A stretch of 21,188 bases of DNA, from positions 1 through 21,188 of the forward strand of contig CAZIMF010000012.1 in NCBI GenBank assembly GCA_964540445.1, in the 5' to 3' direction. Both the position numbers and the translations under genes were made by a program. The DNA comes from JALQXV01 sp964540445 (GTDB taxonomy: Bacteria > Patescibacteriota > Saccharimonadia > Saccharimonadales > 2-12-FULL-41-12). Shown one piece after another: positions 1 to 8,661 of this stretch (its first letter is position 1; the number at the start of each line of letters is the position of its first letter). A model generated the notes under the pieces. It saw only the letters and a program-made list of their open reading frames with translations. It did not search any database and had not been told where the DNA came from.

Positions 1-759
1 GACCAAAAACTAAAGAACTATTCGTCGGGTATGCAAGTTCGTTTGGCGTTCTCTATGGCGATTCGGGCCGACGCAGATATTCTATTAATCGATGAGGTTT
101 TAGCCGTAGGCGATGCCGACTTTCAGCGCAAGTGTTTTGACTACTTTAAACAACTTAAGAAGAACAAAAAAACAGTAGTATTTGTAAGTCACGATATGAA
201 TGCCGTTCGCGAGTACTGCGACAGAGCAGTGATGATTGAGAAGAGTAAGGTTATAGCCAGTGGCAGTGCCGAAAAAATAGCAACCAGCTACACCCGGATG
301 TTTGTGGAGCAGGCAAATACCAAAACTAGCGGGGGTGAAAAAAATCGGTGGGGGGATAAAAAAATTACTTATGAATCAGTCAATGCAACTCCAGCAAAAG
401 TCACGGATGAGGTGAAAGAACTCACTATTAAAATGTCGATTATTGCGCATGAAGAAGTAGAGCAGCCGATTTTTGGCATCATGATAAAAAATAGTGCCGG
501 TAACTCAATACTCGGCACTAATACTAAATTAAAGTTCTTAAAAATTCCTTTAGTAAAAAAAGGCGAGAGAATAAGTATTGAGTGGCATGTCCCAAATCTA
601 TTTAGCAACGGCCGACACTTTATTGATCCTGCAATTGTCTACGGAGATGGAACAAAAATTAGTGACTGGTGGGAAGAAGCCGCAGAGTTTGACGTACACC
701 GTGAAGAAAAGTCTCCTTATATGATAACTCCAGACATCGAGGTTAAGGTTACTAAATGA
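1..759 (+). CDS. wzt: Polysaccharide ABC transporter ATP-binding protein with C-terminal glycan-recognition domain (Wzt-like), 5' partial
   Basis: ATPase subunit of an ABC exporter that moves a finished lipid-linked polysaccharide across the membrane. The reading frame is open from base 1, so the gene starts upstream and Walker A is missing. The ABC signature YSSGMQ is encoded around bases 19-36, Walker B (ILLIDE) with the D-loop VLAVGD follows, and the H-loop is in FVSHDM. The ATG at base 31 lies inside the signature motif and cannot be the true start. After the ATPase core, about 130 residues starting near RWGD form a beta-rich domain of the Wzt C-terminal type, which in E. coli O8/O9a Wzt binds the modified end of the O-antigen. 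Its TGA stop overlaps the ATG of the FkbM methyltransferase by 4 nt, so the two are probably translationally coupled. The permease partner (Wzm) is not in the window and is expected upstream. The family is secure; the substrate is unknown. Confidence 0.9.
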   Translation, partial: DQKLKNYSSGMQVRLAFSMAIRADADILLIDEVLAVGDADFQRKCFDYFKQLKKNKKTVVFVSHDMNAVREYCDRAVMIEKSKVIASGSAEKIATSYTRMFVEQANTKTSGGEKNRWGDKKITYESVNATPAKVTDEVKELTIKMSIIAHEEVEQPIFGIMIKNSAGNSILGTNTKLKFLKIPLVKKGERISIEWHVPNLFSNGRHFIDPAIVYGDGTKISDWWEEAAEFDVHREEKSPYMITPDIEVKVTK

Positions 760-1868
760 TTAAGCAACATACCGTTTCATATGCTCAAAATCGTGAAGAT
801 CTTATTCTCGCCGGCTTTTTTGATGACAACGAAAAGGGCTTTTACGTTGATGTGGGCGCTAACGAGCCCACGCACGAATCCGTTACCAAATATTTTTATG
901 ACAAAGGTTGGAGCGGGATTAATATTGAACCAATACCAGTTTTATTTGAAAAACTAAAAGACTTTCGGAAGAGAGACATCAATCTTCAGCTAGGTATTGG
1001 GGTAAAAGAATCCACCGCAACCTTGCATTATTATCCGCATGGCGACGGCCTTTCAACCTTATCAGATGAAATGGCGAATGAGTATAAAAAGCATACCTCT
1101 GATTTTACGAAAGATGCTGAAGAAATTTCTATAAAGGTTGTCCCACTAAAAACAGTGCTAACAGAGCACGTAGGTAACAAGACTATAGCCTTCATGAAAA
1201 TCGACGTCGAAGGCATGGAACACGACGTTTTGTTGAGCAATGACTGGAAAAAATTTAGGCCGGAAGTTATTTGCATCGAGGCAAATCACATTCAATCAGA
1301 CTGGCAGAAATTACTCCGGGACGAAGGCTATACTTCGGTGTTTTTTGACGGCCTGAATGAATATTACACCGACAATACCACAGACCGAGCTAAAAAATTT
1401 GATTACGTAAAAGCAATTATTTTCAAAGAGCCAATAGTTAACTTTAGGCTTCTGGATGACTTTGAAGAATACGAGAAAACGGTTACATGGCTTGATGAAA
1501 CAAAAACGCAGCTTACTGCCGAAGCTGAAAGTAGCAATAAACGAATCTTGGAACTTGAAAAAGAAATCCACGAGATCACACCGCTTGCTAGGCATATAAA
1601 ACGGCAAATATGGAGAAATTTGCAGCTCATTGATCATAAGATAATTAAATCGCTCGAAGGCAATCAGCGCCATAATCCGATCCCGGTCACAGAAGAAGGA
1701 GAGTTATTGCATGCTGCCAAAGAAAACGATCGGATTAACTATGCAGCGTACAACGAAGGCGTAGGCCGGCCTTTTCTTTTTAAAATTTACCTTAAAATTA
1801 GGTCGACTGCAGTGAAAATAATTAGAAAAATCCTAAGCGCCCGCAAGAAAAGGATTAGCAAAGCGTGA
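756..1868 (+). CDS. FkbM-family SAM-dependent methyltransferase with coiled coil and basic C-terminal helix
   Basis: Probably O-methylates a sugar of the exported glycan in the cytoplasm. The FkbM core spans about residues 5-225: SAM-binding VDVGANEPTHE at 31-41, acidic IEP near 57-59, and the family-typical MKIDVEGMEHDVL at 147-159. Residues about 236-275 are charged and heptad-like, consistent with a coiled coil. Residues about 342-370 are hydrophobic and strongly basic, consistent with an amphipathic membrane-binding helix. The 370 aa length exceeds a bare FkbM domain because of this tail. The ATG overlaps the stop of the Wzt-like gene (ATGA), and its own TGA overlaps the GTG of the next glycosyltransferase. 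Position next to a Wzt with a glycan-binding domain makes a chain-capping role plausible, by analogy with WbdD, but that is inference. Acceptor and methylated position cannot be read from the sequence. Confidence 0.9.
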   Translation: MIKQHTVSYAQNREDLILAGFFDDNEKGFYVDVGANEPTHESVTKYFYDKGWSGINIEPIPVLFEKLKDFRKRDINLQLGIGVKESTATLHYYPHGDGLSTLSDEMANEYKKHTSDFTKDAEEISIKVVPLKTVLTEHVGNKTIAFMKIDVEGMEHDVLLSNDWKKFRPEVICIEANHIQSDWQKLLRDEGYTSVFFDGLNEYYTDNTTDRAKKFDYVKAIIFKEPIVNFRLLDDFEEYEKTVTWLDETKTQLTAEAESSNKRILELEKEIHEITPLARHIKRQIWRNLQLIDHKIIKSLEGNQRHNPIPVTEEGELLHAAKENDRINYAAYNEGVGRPFLFKIYLKIRSTAVKIIRKILSARKKRISKA

Positions 1869-4090
1869 AACGAAGCTTACTTATAGATGGACAAGTCTTT
1901 CAGACACCGGCCTGGCACCGGGGCATGGGCAAGTATTCGTATGAGTTAATCGCGGCTCTAGCAACGCGCAATGCAACAGTCGCGTACTGGGAATCTATTA
2001 CCGTAATTCTCTCGAGCAAACTAAAACTAGATGACGATGCCAACAAAGTCTTAGAAGAAATTGTTGGGGTGGAAGTAGTTTATCTCGATCTTAAGCCAAA
2101 TGAATTTGATAACCTTCCGGTTGCAGCTTCAAATCGCAGTGTTGCATCAAACTATTTAGATACAGCAACCGCAACCAGTGGCGTTGAGAACTTTGACTAC
2201 CTGATTCTGTCTCTTATGCAGAGTGAAATTGCTCCGGCTTTTCCAGATGGCACAAACGTGCGCAAGATTCTGCTTTTTTACGATTTAATCCCTCTCATGT
2301 TCCACGACACGTATTTAACCGATCCACTTAATAAAAAAAGCTATCTTTCTAAACTAGCCGAACTGCTTCGGGCTGACACGTACTTTGCTATCTCTAAAAC
2401 CGTAGCCAATGATCTTTCCTTGTACTTAGGGATTAGCCCAGATCGTGTTCATAGCATCGACGGTGCACCGATTAAACATGGCGCGAAACCCAAAAAGTTT
2501 GATGTGCCCAAGCCTTTCATCCTTATGCCAACGGGCAATGACCTGCGCAAAAATAACAGGCGAGGAATTCAAGGTTTTGATGCGTTTAATAAAGAAAATA
2601 ATAACAAATACACCCTTGTCATAACCTCCTCATTTTCCGACGGCGAAATTGAAGAGTTACAGACACTGAGTGATAATGTTTTTTTCACCGGCAATATATC
2701 TGGCGAACAGCTTGAGTATTTATTTGAGGAAACAGAAGGACTTCTTTTCCCGACAGAGTACGAAGGCCTGGGGCTCCCCATTTTAGAAGCACTTGAAAAA
2801 AATAAACCTGTAGCCTGTTCGGATATATCGGTCTTTAAAGAAATTTCGGACAGTGCGTTTATATATTTTGATCCGCAAAATATTGCCGAAATCGCAATTG
2901 CCCTAAAAAAGATGCTAACTTTTGACGTAACGCCGCACCAAAAAGAATACAAGGAGATACTGCACAGATATTCTTGGCCTTTGGTAGCTGAGGAAAGTAT
3001 TAAGGCGCTCGAGACTTCACAGCCATCCCTGCCAGAACAAGCCAAAGATAAAGTAGCTATTTTTTATCCTGCACCACACTCATCAATAGTTGGCAGTTTT
3101 GCGCAGCAACAGCACGCAGAACTTTCTCATTACTACGATCTTGAGTATTTCTACGAATATCCTACCGACAGCAAATTAGTACAGCGGCTCAACTACCTGC
3201 CCTACATTACAAAGTCAAAGAACATGTCTAGGCGCTCTACCGTGAATCACGATGCGTATGTAGCCCGAATCTACACTATTGCTGATAATAACTGTGCAAC
3301 CACGCTACTAACTGCTTTGGCAGTGCCGGGTATCGTTTTACTACACGAAACAGAGCTTGCAAACCTGTGGCAAGCGTCTGTTGACCAAGGTGCAATCGAC
3401 AGTAGTCGCTACGAATTAGAAGATAAATTAAATAAACAATATGGAGCCACCGGTTCAGATTTTCTGGTGTCGTTACTCGCTAATCAAAAAGCGGTCGTTG
3501 TCTTTAACGAAACGAATCAAAAAATTGTAGAGAAAATAGTCCGAGGTCTGCCAGCAAATGAAAAACCAGAAGTAGTTTTGATGAACCAAAGCGTCAGTGA
3601 GCTTGTGTACCCGGCTATTATTCCAAAAGACAACAATAGTGCCGTTTATTTAAAAAACGCAGAAAACACAGATACGTTAGAGAGTTTTGAGCAGGCCGAC
3701 AGCGGTCTTCAGAAAAAAATCATCGATCCAAAGCAGTTCCTGAATGACTTTGAATACATAAACACGCTGGGCAAGTCGCCGCTTTGTCTAATCGATGCCG
3801 GTCAACACAAGGCCGAAGCCATGGCGTATATGTTAGATAGCCTGAAGCTGGGCAATATGGTGGCAGTAGCCAACGAGGGCGGCGTGTTGCCACAGCAAAT
3901 GAAAAAAGTAGCCCATCCAATTAAAGATAATAAAATCGAAGACTTTATGATCGATTACGAAAAATCAACAAACCGTACACCCGCAGCTGACATAATCAGC
4001 TATATCTCGGCACAACACTCGCAGAAAGCATACGCGAAAAATATTTACGAGTTAGTAAACAAAGTGTGCAAAGACGGAGCCGAGTCATGA
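1865..4090 (+). CDS. Two-part GT4 glycosyltransferase (active N-terminal GT4, divergent C-terminal GT-like half)
   Basis: Cytoplasmic transferase that should add a sugar to the growing glycan. Residues 1-390 form a complete GT-B/GT4 module: N-terminal LLIDGQVFQTP with the glycine-rich RGMGKYS at 19-25, FYDLIPLMFHD at 138-148, and the EX7E motif E300-G-L-G-L-P-I-L-E308. From residue 396 a second Rossmann-like start appears (VAIFYPAPHSSIVGSF), like the N-domain of another GT4. The remaining 340 residues lack a recognisable EX7E or basic donor-binding motif; a weak counterpart is DAGQHKAEAMAYML. Double GT4 proteins such as WbdA are known in O-antigen loci. The start is GTG, preceded by AAAGGA about 11 nt upstream and overlapping the FkbM stop (GTGA). 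The stop overlaps the next gene (ATGA). GT4 membership is secure; linkage and sugar are not. Confidence 0.88.
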   Translation: MKRSLLIDGQVFQTPAWHRGMGKYSYELIAALATRNATVAYWESITVILSSKLKLDDDANKVLEEIVGVEVVYLDLKPNEFDNLPVAASNRSVASNYLDTATATSGVENFDYLILSLMQSEIAPAFPDGTNVRKILLFYDLIPLMFHDTYLTDPLNKKSYLSKLAELLRADTYFAISKTVANDLSLYLGISPDRVHSIDGAPIKHGAKPKKFDVPKPFILMPTGNDLRKNNRRGIQGFDAFNKENNNKYTLVITSSFSDGEIEELQTLSDNVFFTGNISGEQLEYLFEETEGLLFPTEYEGLGLPILEALEKNKPVACSDISVFKEISDSAFIYFDPQNIAEIAIALKKMLTFDVTPHQKEYKEILHRYSWPLVAEESIKALETSQPSLPEQAKDKVAIFYPAPHSSIVGSFAQQQHAELSHYYDLEYFYEYPTDSKLVQRLNYLPYITKSKNMSRRSTVNHDAYVARIYTIADNNCATTLLTALAVPGIVLLHETELANLWQASVDQGAIDSSRYELEDKLNKQYGATGSDFLVSLLANQKAVVVFNETNQKIVEKIVRGLPANEKPEVVLMNQSVSELVYPAIIPKDNNSAVYLKNAENTDTLESFEQADSGLQKKIIDPKQFLNDFEYINTLGKSPLCLIDAGQHKAEAMAYMLDSLKLGNMVAVANEGGVLPQQMKKVAHPIKDNKIEDFMIDYEKSTNRTPAADIISYISAQHSQKAYAKNIYELVNKVCKDGAES

Positions 4091-5340
4091 GATTAATTAT
4101 TGATATAACCGAACTGGCCGGTTGGCAGGGTAAACTCACCGGCGTGCCGCGGGTCATGAATGAACTCTCACTACGGTATGCAAATGAGCACAACGTCCAA
4201 TTTGTAACATGGGATGGCCTGCGAAGAAATTTGGTGAGTGCCGAGTTGCCGCAAATTGGGGACGAGCAACCAACCGAAGCACCGCAACCAACACGCGAAA
4301 CAGCTAGCAAAAGAGCGCTCCGAAAAATCGCCTACAGCAACCCGGCAACGGGCAAAATTGTGCGGCGGCTCAAGAAGATTAGTATTAGCCCAGCACAACA
4401 ACAGCAGCCGCTGAGTTCTGAAGAGGTTATTACCCCCAAAAGTGGCGATACTCTTTTTGTACTAGCTGATTGGCACGGAGCTGATGAAAACTTTATCAAC
4501 TATGTGCTTAGTCTTAAGCCCCAAGGAGTAAAGCTGGCTCAGATATGTTACGATATGCTGCCCGTAGTCACGCCACAGTATTCTGGCCATTCTACCAATA
4601 CATTTAAAACCTATGTCGAAAATATTTACCCGGTCTGCGATGTAATACTCGCCATTTCAGAACACACCAAAAAAGACATAGAGCGATGGCTTAAAAGCCA
4701 AAAACTCACTGTGCCAAAGGTACAATGTTTTCGTTTAGGTGATGACTTTAAACAAGAACAGCCAAGAAAGCCTGCTAGCCAGGAGCTCGCTGATACTTTA
4801 CAAAAAAATAAGGAATTCTTGTTGTGTGTCGGGACAATCGAAGCCCGAAAAAATCATGCACTTTTATATTACGTTTATAAATTAGCCAAACAAAAGAAGA
4901 TTGAGGTACCGCCAATTGTTGTGGCTGGGCGGCGCGGCTGGAAGAGCGACGATATCTTTGAAATAATTAACACCGACCCAGAGACTAAAGACTCGTTCGT
5001 GTTTTTAGAGTCAGCTTCGGACGAAGAACTGGCCTGGTTGTATAAACATTGTCGGTTTAGTGTGTACCCAAGCTTTTATGAGGGTTGGGGGCTGCCAATT
5101 GCCGAGAGTATTGCGTATGGTGCACCTTGCGTTGCCAGTAACACCAGCAGCATGCCTGAGGTTGCCGGGGATGTTATCACCTACTTTACCCCCAGCTCAA
5201 CCGACGAGTGCCTGGCGGCTATTGCTGAGCTACTGAGCCCCTCGCAGCTTACCGAAGCACGTAGTAAACTAAACAAGTACAAATCAGTTAGTTGGGACAC
5301 CACATTTACGCACGTAAAAGGATTTGTAAAAAGTCTATGA
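4087..5340 (+). CDS. GT4 family glycosyltransferase
   Basis: GT-B fold transferase, 417 aa, probably a hexosyl- or mannosyltransferase of the same glycan. The N-terminus RLIIDITELAG...TGVPRV resembles the DxSEL..TGIQRV opening of O-antigen GT4 enzymes. The middle contains ICYDMLPV and ISEHTKKDIERW. The C-domain has LLCVGTIEARKNH, with R and K placed as in donor-phosphate binding, and EX7E as E332-G-W-G-L-P-I-A-E340. Residues about 55-115 are a Pro/Gln/Lys-rich insert that looks disordered and interrupts the N-domain. I chose the ATG at 4087, which overlaps the previous stop (ATGA) and has GGAG 7 nt upstream, over an in-frame GTG 21 nt earlier. Its stop overlaps the following gene by 4 nt. The mannosyl assignment is only suggested by the nearby GDP-mannose genes. 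Confidence 0.9.
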   Translation: MRLIIDITELAGWQGKLTGVPRVMNELSLRYANEHNVQFVTWDGLRRNLVSAELPQIGDEQPTEAPQPTRETASKRALRKIAYSNPATGKIVRRLKKISISPAQQQQPLSSEEVITPKSGDTLFVLADWHGADENFINYVLSLKPQGVKLAQICYDMLPVVTPQYSGHSTNTFKTYVENIYPVCDVILAISEHTKKDIERWLKSQKLTVPKVQCFRLGDDFKQEQPRKPASQELADTLQKNKEFLLCVGTIEARKNHALLYYVYKLAKQKKIEVPPIVVAGRRGWKSDDIFEIINTDPETKDSFVFLESASDEELAWLYKHCRFSVYPSFYEGWGLPIAESIAYGAPCVASNTSSMPEVAGDVITYFTPSSTDECLAAIAELLSPSQLTEARSKLNKYKSVSWDTTFTHVKGFVKSL

Positions 5341-6503
5341 AAGAGAACAATATGGTACGAGTATTACAATTTAGCACCCACAACGAAGAATGCGGCATCG
5401 CTAAATACCAAGCCCAGTTTACTGAAAACATGAACAACATTGAGAATTTCAGTACGGAATACTTTAGCTACTCACCAAACCAAACCAAGATTATGAGCAA
5501 GGAAGACTTTCAGGCTGTGCTTGGCGAGCTGCAAGCTAAAATGGAAGATTTCGACATGTTACATATTCAGCATGAACTTTCGTTTTTTAAATTTACCGAG
5601 CTGCAACATATTGTCGATTTGTTAAAAAATAACGGCAAAAAGATTATCGTAACCGTTCATACTGCTCCCGAGGCGCAGTACCACAAAGCAAAACTCGGGG
5701 GAGTTGGCCCACGGAGCTTACTTCATTTCTTAAAATCAAAGGCTTCTAATCAACGATTTATAGATCGATATATCAATCCACTTAAAAAAGTAGATCTTGT
5801 GGTAGTGCATAATGAGGTCACCAAACAAAGTCTTATGGCCTTTGGCGTATCCCCAGATAATATACTAGTGATACGTCACCCAGTCTCAAGTCTTAACGTA
5901 GTAGCAAAATCAACTGATATCAAAGAGAACCTCCATGTGGTTAAAGGTGATGTTGTGTACGCCACCGTTGGATTTATTTCTCCGGCAAAAGGAGTCATGC
6001 ACGCGGTAAAGGCACTTAACTATCTGCCCGAAAACTTTAAGCTTGCCATACTCGGTGGTGTTCACCCAAACGCTGAAGACAAAGGATTCATGGATGAGAT
6101 TGCTGATTATATTTTTAATCATAACTTATCGCACCGAGCATATATAACCGGCTATGTAGAAAAAGATGAAGAACTGAACGGCTTGATCCGAGAAGTCGAT
6201 GTTTGTGTGTACCCATACGCCAAGCAGTACTACGATTATGTGTCGTCCGGTTCACTTAATCTTGCGTTGGCTAACGGCAAGCCGGTAATTGCATACCCAA
6301 CAAGAGCATTCTTAGAAATAAATGCCGATCAAGAAGTAGTTAAATTTTGTAAATCAGAGAACTACTACGAACTTGCTAGAAGTCTTAAAGAACTTGATAT
6401 AGATAAATACACCAAATCAGCGCTTGCGTATGCTGATGCCTATGCATGGGATAAAGAATCGGCTAAATTTGTTGAGCTGTACCGAACGGTCGCTCAGCAG
6501 TAA
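5337..6503 (+). CDS. GT4-like glycosyltransferase with a non-canonical donor-site motif
   Basis: About 388 aa GT-B transferase and last gene of the five-gene cassette. The N-terminus RVLQFSTHNEECGIAKY fits the GT4 opening with the glycine-containing acceptor loop, and IVTVHTAPEA and VVVHNEVTK follow. The C-domain carries VGFISPAKGV and AILGGVHP. Where EX7E is expected it reads YDYVSSGSLNLALANGKP, with an SSGS stretch in place of the usual first Glu. Related GT4 subfamilies with an SSSG variant exist, so this need not be inactive. Start choice: the ATG at 5337 overlaps the previous TGA, continuing the 4-nt overlap pattern. The ATG at 5352, with AAAGAGA just upstream, is an alternative that removes only five residues before the conserved VRVLQF. 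It converges on the secreted-protein gene with 4 nt between the stops. Confidence 0.87.
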   Translation: MKENNMVRVLQFSTHNEECGIAKYQAQFTENMNNIENFSTEYFSYSPNQTKIMSKEDFQAVLGELQAKMEDFDMLHIQHELSFFKFTELQHIVDLLKNNGKKIIVTVHTAPEAQYHKAKLGGVGPRSLLHFLKSKASNQRFIDRYINPLKKVDLVVVHNEVTKQSLMAFGVSPDNILVIRHPVSSLNVVAKSTDIKENLHVVKGDVVYATVGFISPAKGVMHAVKALNYLPENFKLAILGGVHPNAEDKGFMDEIADYIFNHNLSHRAYITGYVEKDEELNGLIREVDVCVYPYAKQYYDYVSSGSLNLALANGKPVIAYPTRAFLEINADQEVVKFCKSENYYELARSLKELDIDKYTKSALAYADAYAWDKESAKFVELYRTVAQQ

Positions 6504-6513
6504 CAATTTACTG
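6498..6513. repeat. Short inverted repeat spanning two convergent stop codons
   Basis: CAGTAA at 6498-6503 and TTACTG at 6508-6513 form a perfect 6-bp inverted repeat with a 4-nt loop, containing the TAA stops of both converging genes. It is AT-rich and has no following T-run on either side, so it is at best a weak bidirectional hairpin. Confidence 0.3.
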
Positions 6514-7506
6514 AACAGTTAGGTCTAAGAATGTCCATGGATCGGCGAAGGCTCCGTCGTAACTACCTTCAATGATGGGCTGAAAGAATTCACGGTAACT
6601 ACCGTTTGGTGTGTCACCTGGCACGCTCATAGTAAAGCTGTACTTAGCAATTTGCCCTGGTTGTACAACGTGCTGGTTAGCGGCCAGCGTTGTGCCGTTG
6701 GCTTCATATACTGCCGAGAAGTTTACTGCTGGACGGTTAGCGCTTGGCCAGCTGCTGTGGCTGAACCGACTAGCACGATTTAAATTATGTGATGTGGATA
6801 AATGCATCGGTTTTGTGCCGGCTGTGGCCTGAGACAGAGAAGTATCGTCAAACCATGGTGTATTGCCATTGTTTTGATACCGGAAGAAGACAGAGCTGGT
6901 GCCACCACGACTAGCGACCGGGTAAGCCGACTGATCTTTGTAGGCAGCAATGTAGGCGGGGGCTATATTATTAATATCTTGGAAGGTCCATGCAAAGTTA
7001 AGGCCTCCATCGTAACTACCTTCGATAATGGGCTGATAAAATTCTCGGTATACTCCAGGTGTTGTATAGCTAAACGGGGATACATTAAACTGATATTTTA
7101 CAACCTGACCTGGTTGCGCTGCATGTTGGTTGGCTGCAAGTGTGGTGCCATTGGCTTCGTATACCGCAGCAAAGTTTAATGCCGGGCGATTGCCACTTGG
7201 CCAATCTACTGCAAAGCCACTCAAATGATTGAGCGGTTGAGCAGTAGCTAAATGAACGGCCTTAGGGTTGCGGGTCGAAGCACTTGTGAGGCCAACATCG
7301 TCGTACCATATCTGATTACCGGTGTTCCGGTATTGTTCAGTGACCACTCGGGTTTGATTGAATGTTAAAACGGGGTATGAACTCTGGGCAAAGTACGCAA
7401 GGCTATAGGTGGGAGCAGTAATCGAAGCAGGCACTTTGATTGCAGAAAAAGCCACCGTCGAGTTGTCTGGTCTTTGGAATTCAAGATTTACCGATGAATT
7501 AGCCAT
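6508..7506 (-). pseudogene. Downstream part of the interrupted FW/NBR1-like repeat surface protein
   Basis: The 332 codons from an internal ATG at 7506 to TAA at 6508-6510. The same frame is open upstream without a stop from 7507 to 7812 and then reaches the TGA at 7813-7815 of the secreted protein, so this is the 3' part of one 999-codon frame. It encodes the end of a smaller Ig-like domain (DNA about 7435-7773 in full) and tandem repeats 3 (about 6973-7404) and 4 (about 6511-6957). Each repeat has W[YF]DD, a PSxxRPAxNF-type block, NQHxxxPGQ and YREF[YF]QPIIEGSYDG. The internal ATG lies inside a domain, and no signal peptide follows, so independent translation would give a cytoplasmic fragment. 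A weak AGGCGG lies upstream of that ATG. Either this is a remnant after a nonsense mutation, or it is expressed by read-through, or the TGA is a sequence error. Confidence 0.7.
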
Positions 7507-8661
7507 GTTCTGGCCGCCTGGCGTTAGTATCGGGATGGTAATAGTAGTACTAGCGCCAGGACTAAGTGCAGCGCCAATCGTATTTGCGATTATGCCGTCG
7601 TTAACCCACGAGCTAGCCTTAAACTCGCTGCCGTTACTGCTAACTATTTTAGTATCACTTGGGAGGGTAGTATTGCCGTTGTTCTTAATTACTAGGTTAA
7701 AACTACTAGGCTGATTGGCAGTAAGCTGCAGAGAAGGAGTTGGCGGAGTATAGGCAATAACTGCCGCTTGCGATACCGTTACATCTAAGAAGGCTGCTTG
7801 GTCAGCGAAGTATCAGTCGCTGCTACCCTCTAAAATAGGTCGTAGATATTCTCGAGTTGTGCTGGCGGCGTAACCTTGCGGAGCAGTAATAGGGAATTCA
7901 AATTTGATGATTTGCCCTGGCGTTGCCACATGCTGATTGCCAGTCAATGTCGTACCGTCAGCCTCATATACGGCTGCAAAATTTAGGGCTGGTCGACTTG
8001 GGCTTGGCCAATTTGAGCTAAAGGCGCTAGAACGGTTTAAGGGGGATCCAGTAGCCAGGTGAACGGGGAAGGTGCCTGCCACGGCGGATCCTATACTAGC
8101 GTCATCGTACAGGTATGAGTTACCAGTATTTTTGTAGCGCATAAAAGTAGTTACTTTTTCGGTTGGCTTGACGATGGGGTAGGTGCCCTGACTGTGCCAA
8201 GCGATAGCCGGTTTTGCATTAACGGTTACATCAAGTCGCGTCCATGGGTCATTAAGTAACCCATCGGAAGTACCTTCTATGATTGGCTGAAAGAATTCTT
8301 GGTAGGTGCCAGCAAGCTGGGTAGCAGAAGCAGTAATAGGAAAGCTAAATCGTACAACTTGGCCTGGTTGCGCCACATGCTGATTAGCTGCCAGCGATGT
8401 GCCATCGGATTCATATACAACCGAGAAGTTTACTGCCGGTCGAGTTGGACTTGGCCAGCCAGCGCTAAACGGACTAGTTCGGTTAAGCGGGTGGCTGGTG
8501 GATAAATGAACCGGTTTTGTACCGGCTGGTGCCTGTCCGAGGCCAACGTCGTCATACCAGGCTACAGAGCCTCTGTTTTTATAGGATATATAGCTTGTTG
8601 TCTGTGATCCTGGATCAATGGCTGGGTAAGCACTCTGAGCTTCGTATCCGGTGTAGTAAGC
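6511..8661 (-). repeat. Four tandem FW/NBR1-like Ig repeats (coding)
   Basis: Units of about 145 codons: R1 8221-8661, R2 7774-8214, R3 6973-7404, R4 6511-6957. A different Ig-like domain lies between R2 and R3 (7435-7773). Shared landmarks in order are a polar N-terminus ending in YP, KNTGN-type turn, W[YF]DD, HL[AS]T, WPSxxRPAxNF, VYExDGT, NQHVxxPGQ, EFFQPIIEG and LDVTV. The KN.G.xxW and PGxYREyFqPxxEG pattern matches the NBR1/FW-type Ig-like domains found in bacterial wall proteins. R2 is the most divergent and holds the TGA. Confidence 0.85.
7813..7815 (-). other. In-frame TGA at a conserved glycine codon
   Basis: Codon 564 of the 999-codon frame running 9504 to 6508. In repeats 1, 3 and 4 the aligned codon encodes Gly (TSDG, SYDG, SYDG); repeat 2 reads SSD-TGA-YFAD. 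One base change, GGA to TGA, explains it. The residues after it (YFADQAAFLDVTV) align without a gap to repeat 4 (AFADPWTFLDLTV). Confidence 0.9.

Noticed and set aside
31..33. ATG at base 31 as the start of the ABC ATPase
   Set aside because: It is the Met in the ABC signature YSSGMQ and the frame is open to base 1, so the gene is truncated by the window edge.
4066..4086. GTG 21 nt upstream as start of the second GT4
   Set aside because: The ATG at 4087 has GGAG at good spacing and overlaps the previous stop like the neighbouring genes; the extra residues are not family-like.
5292..5336. Upstream start giving a 15-residue longer third GT4
   Set aside because: It would overlap the previous gene by about 50 nt and precedes the conserved opening; the ATGA overlap at 5337 is more consistent.
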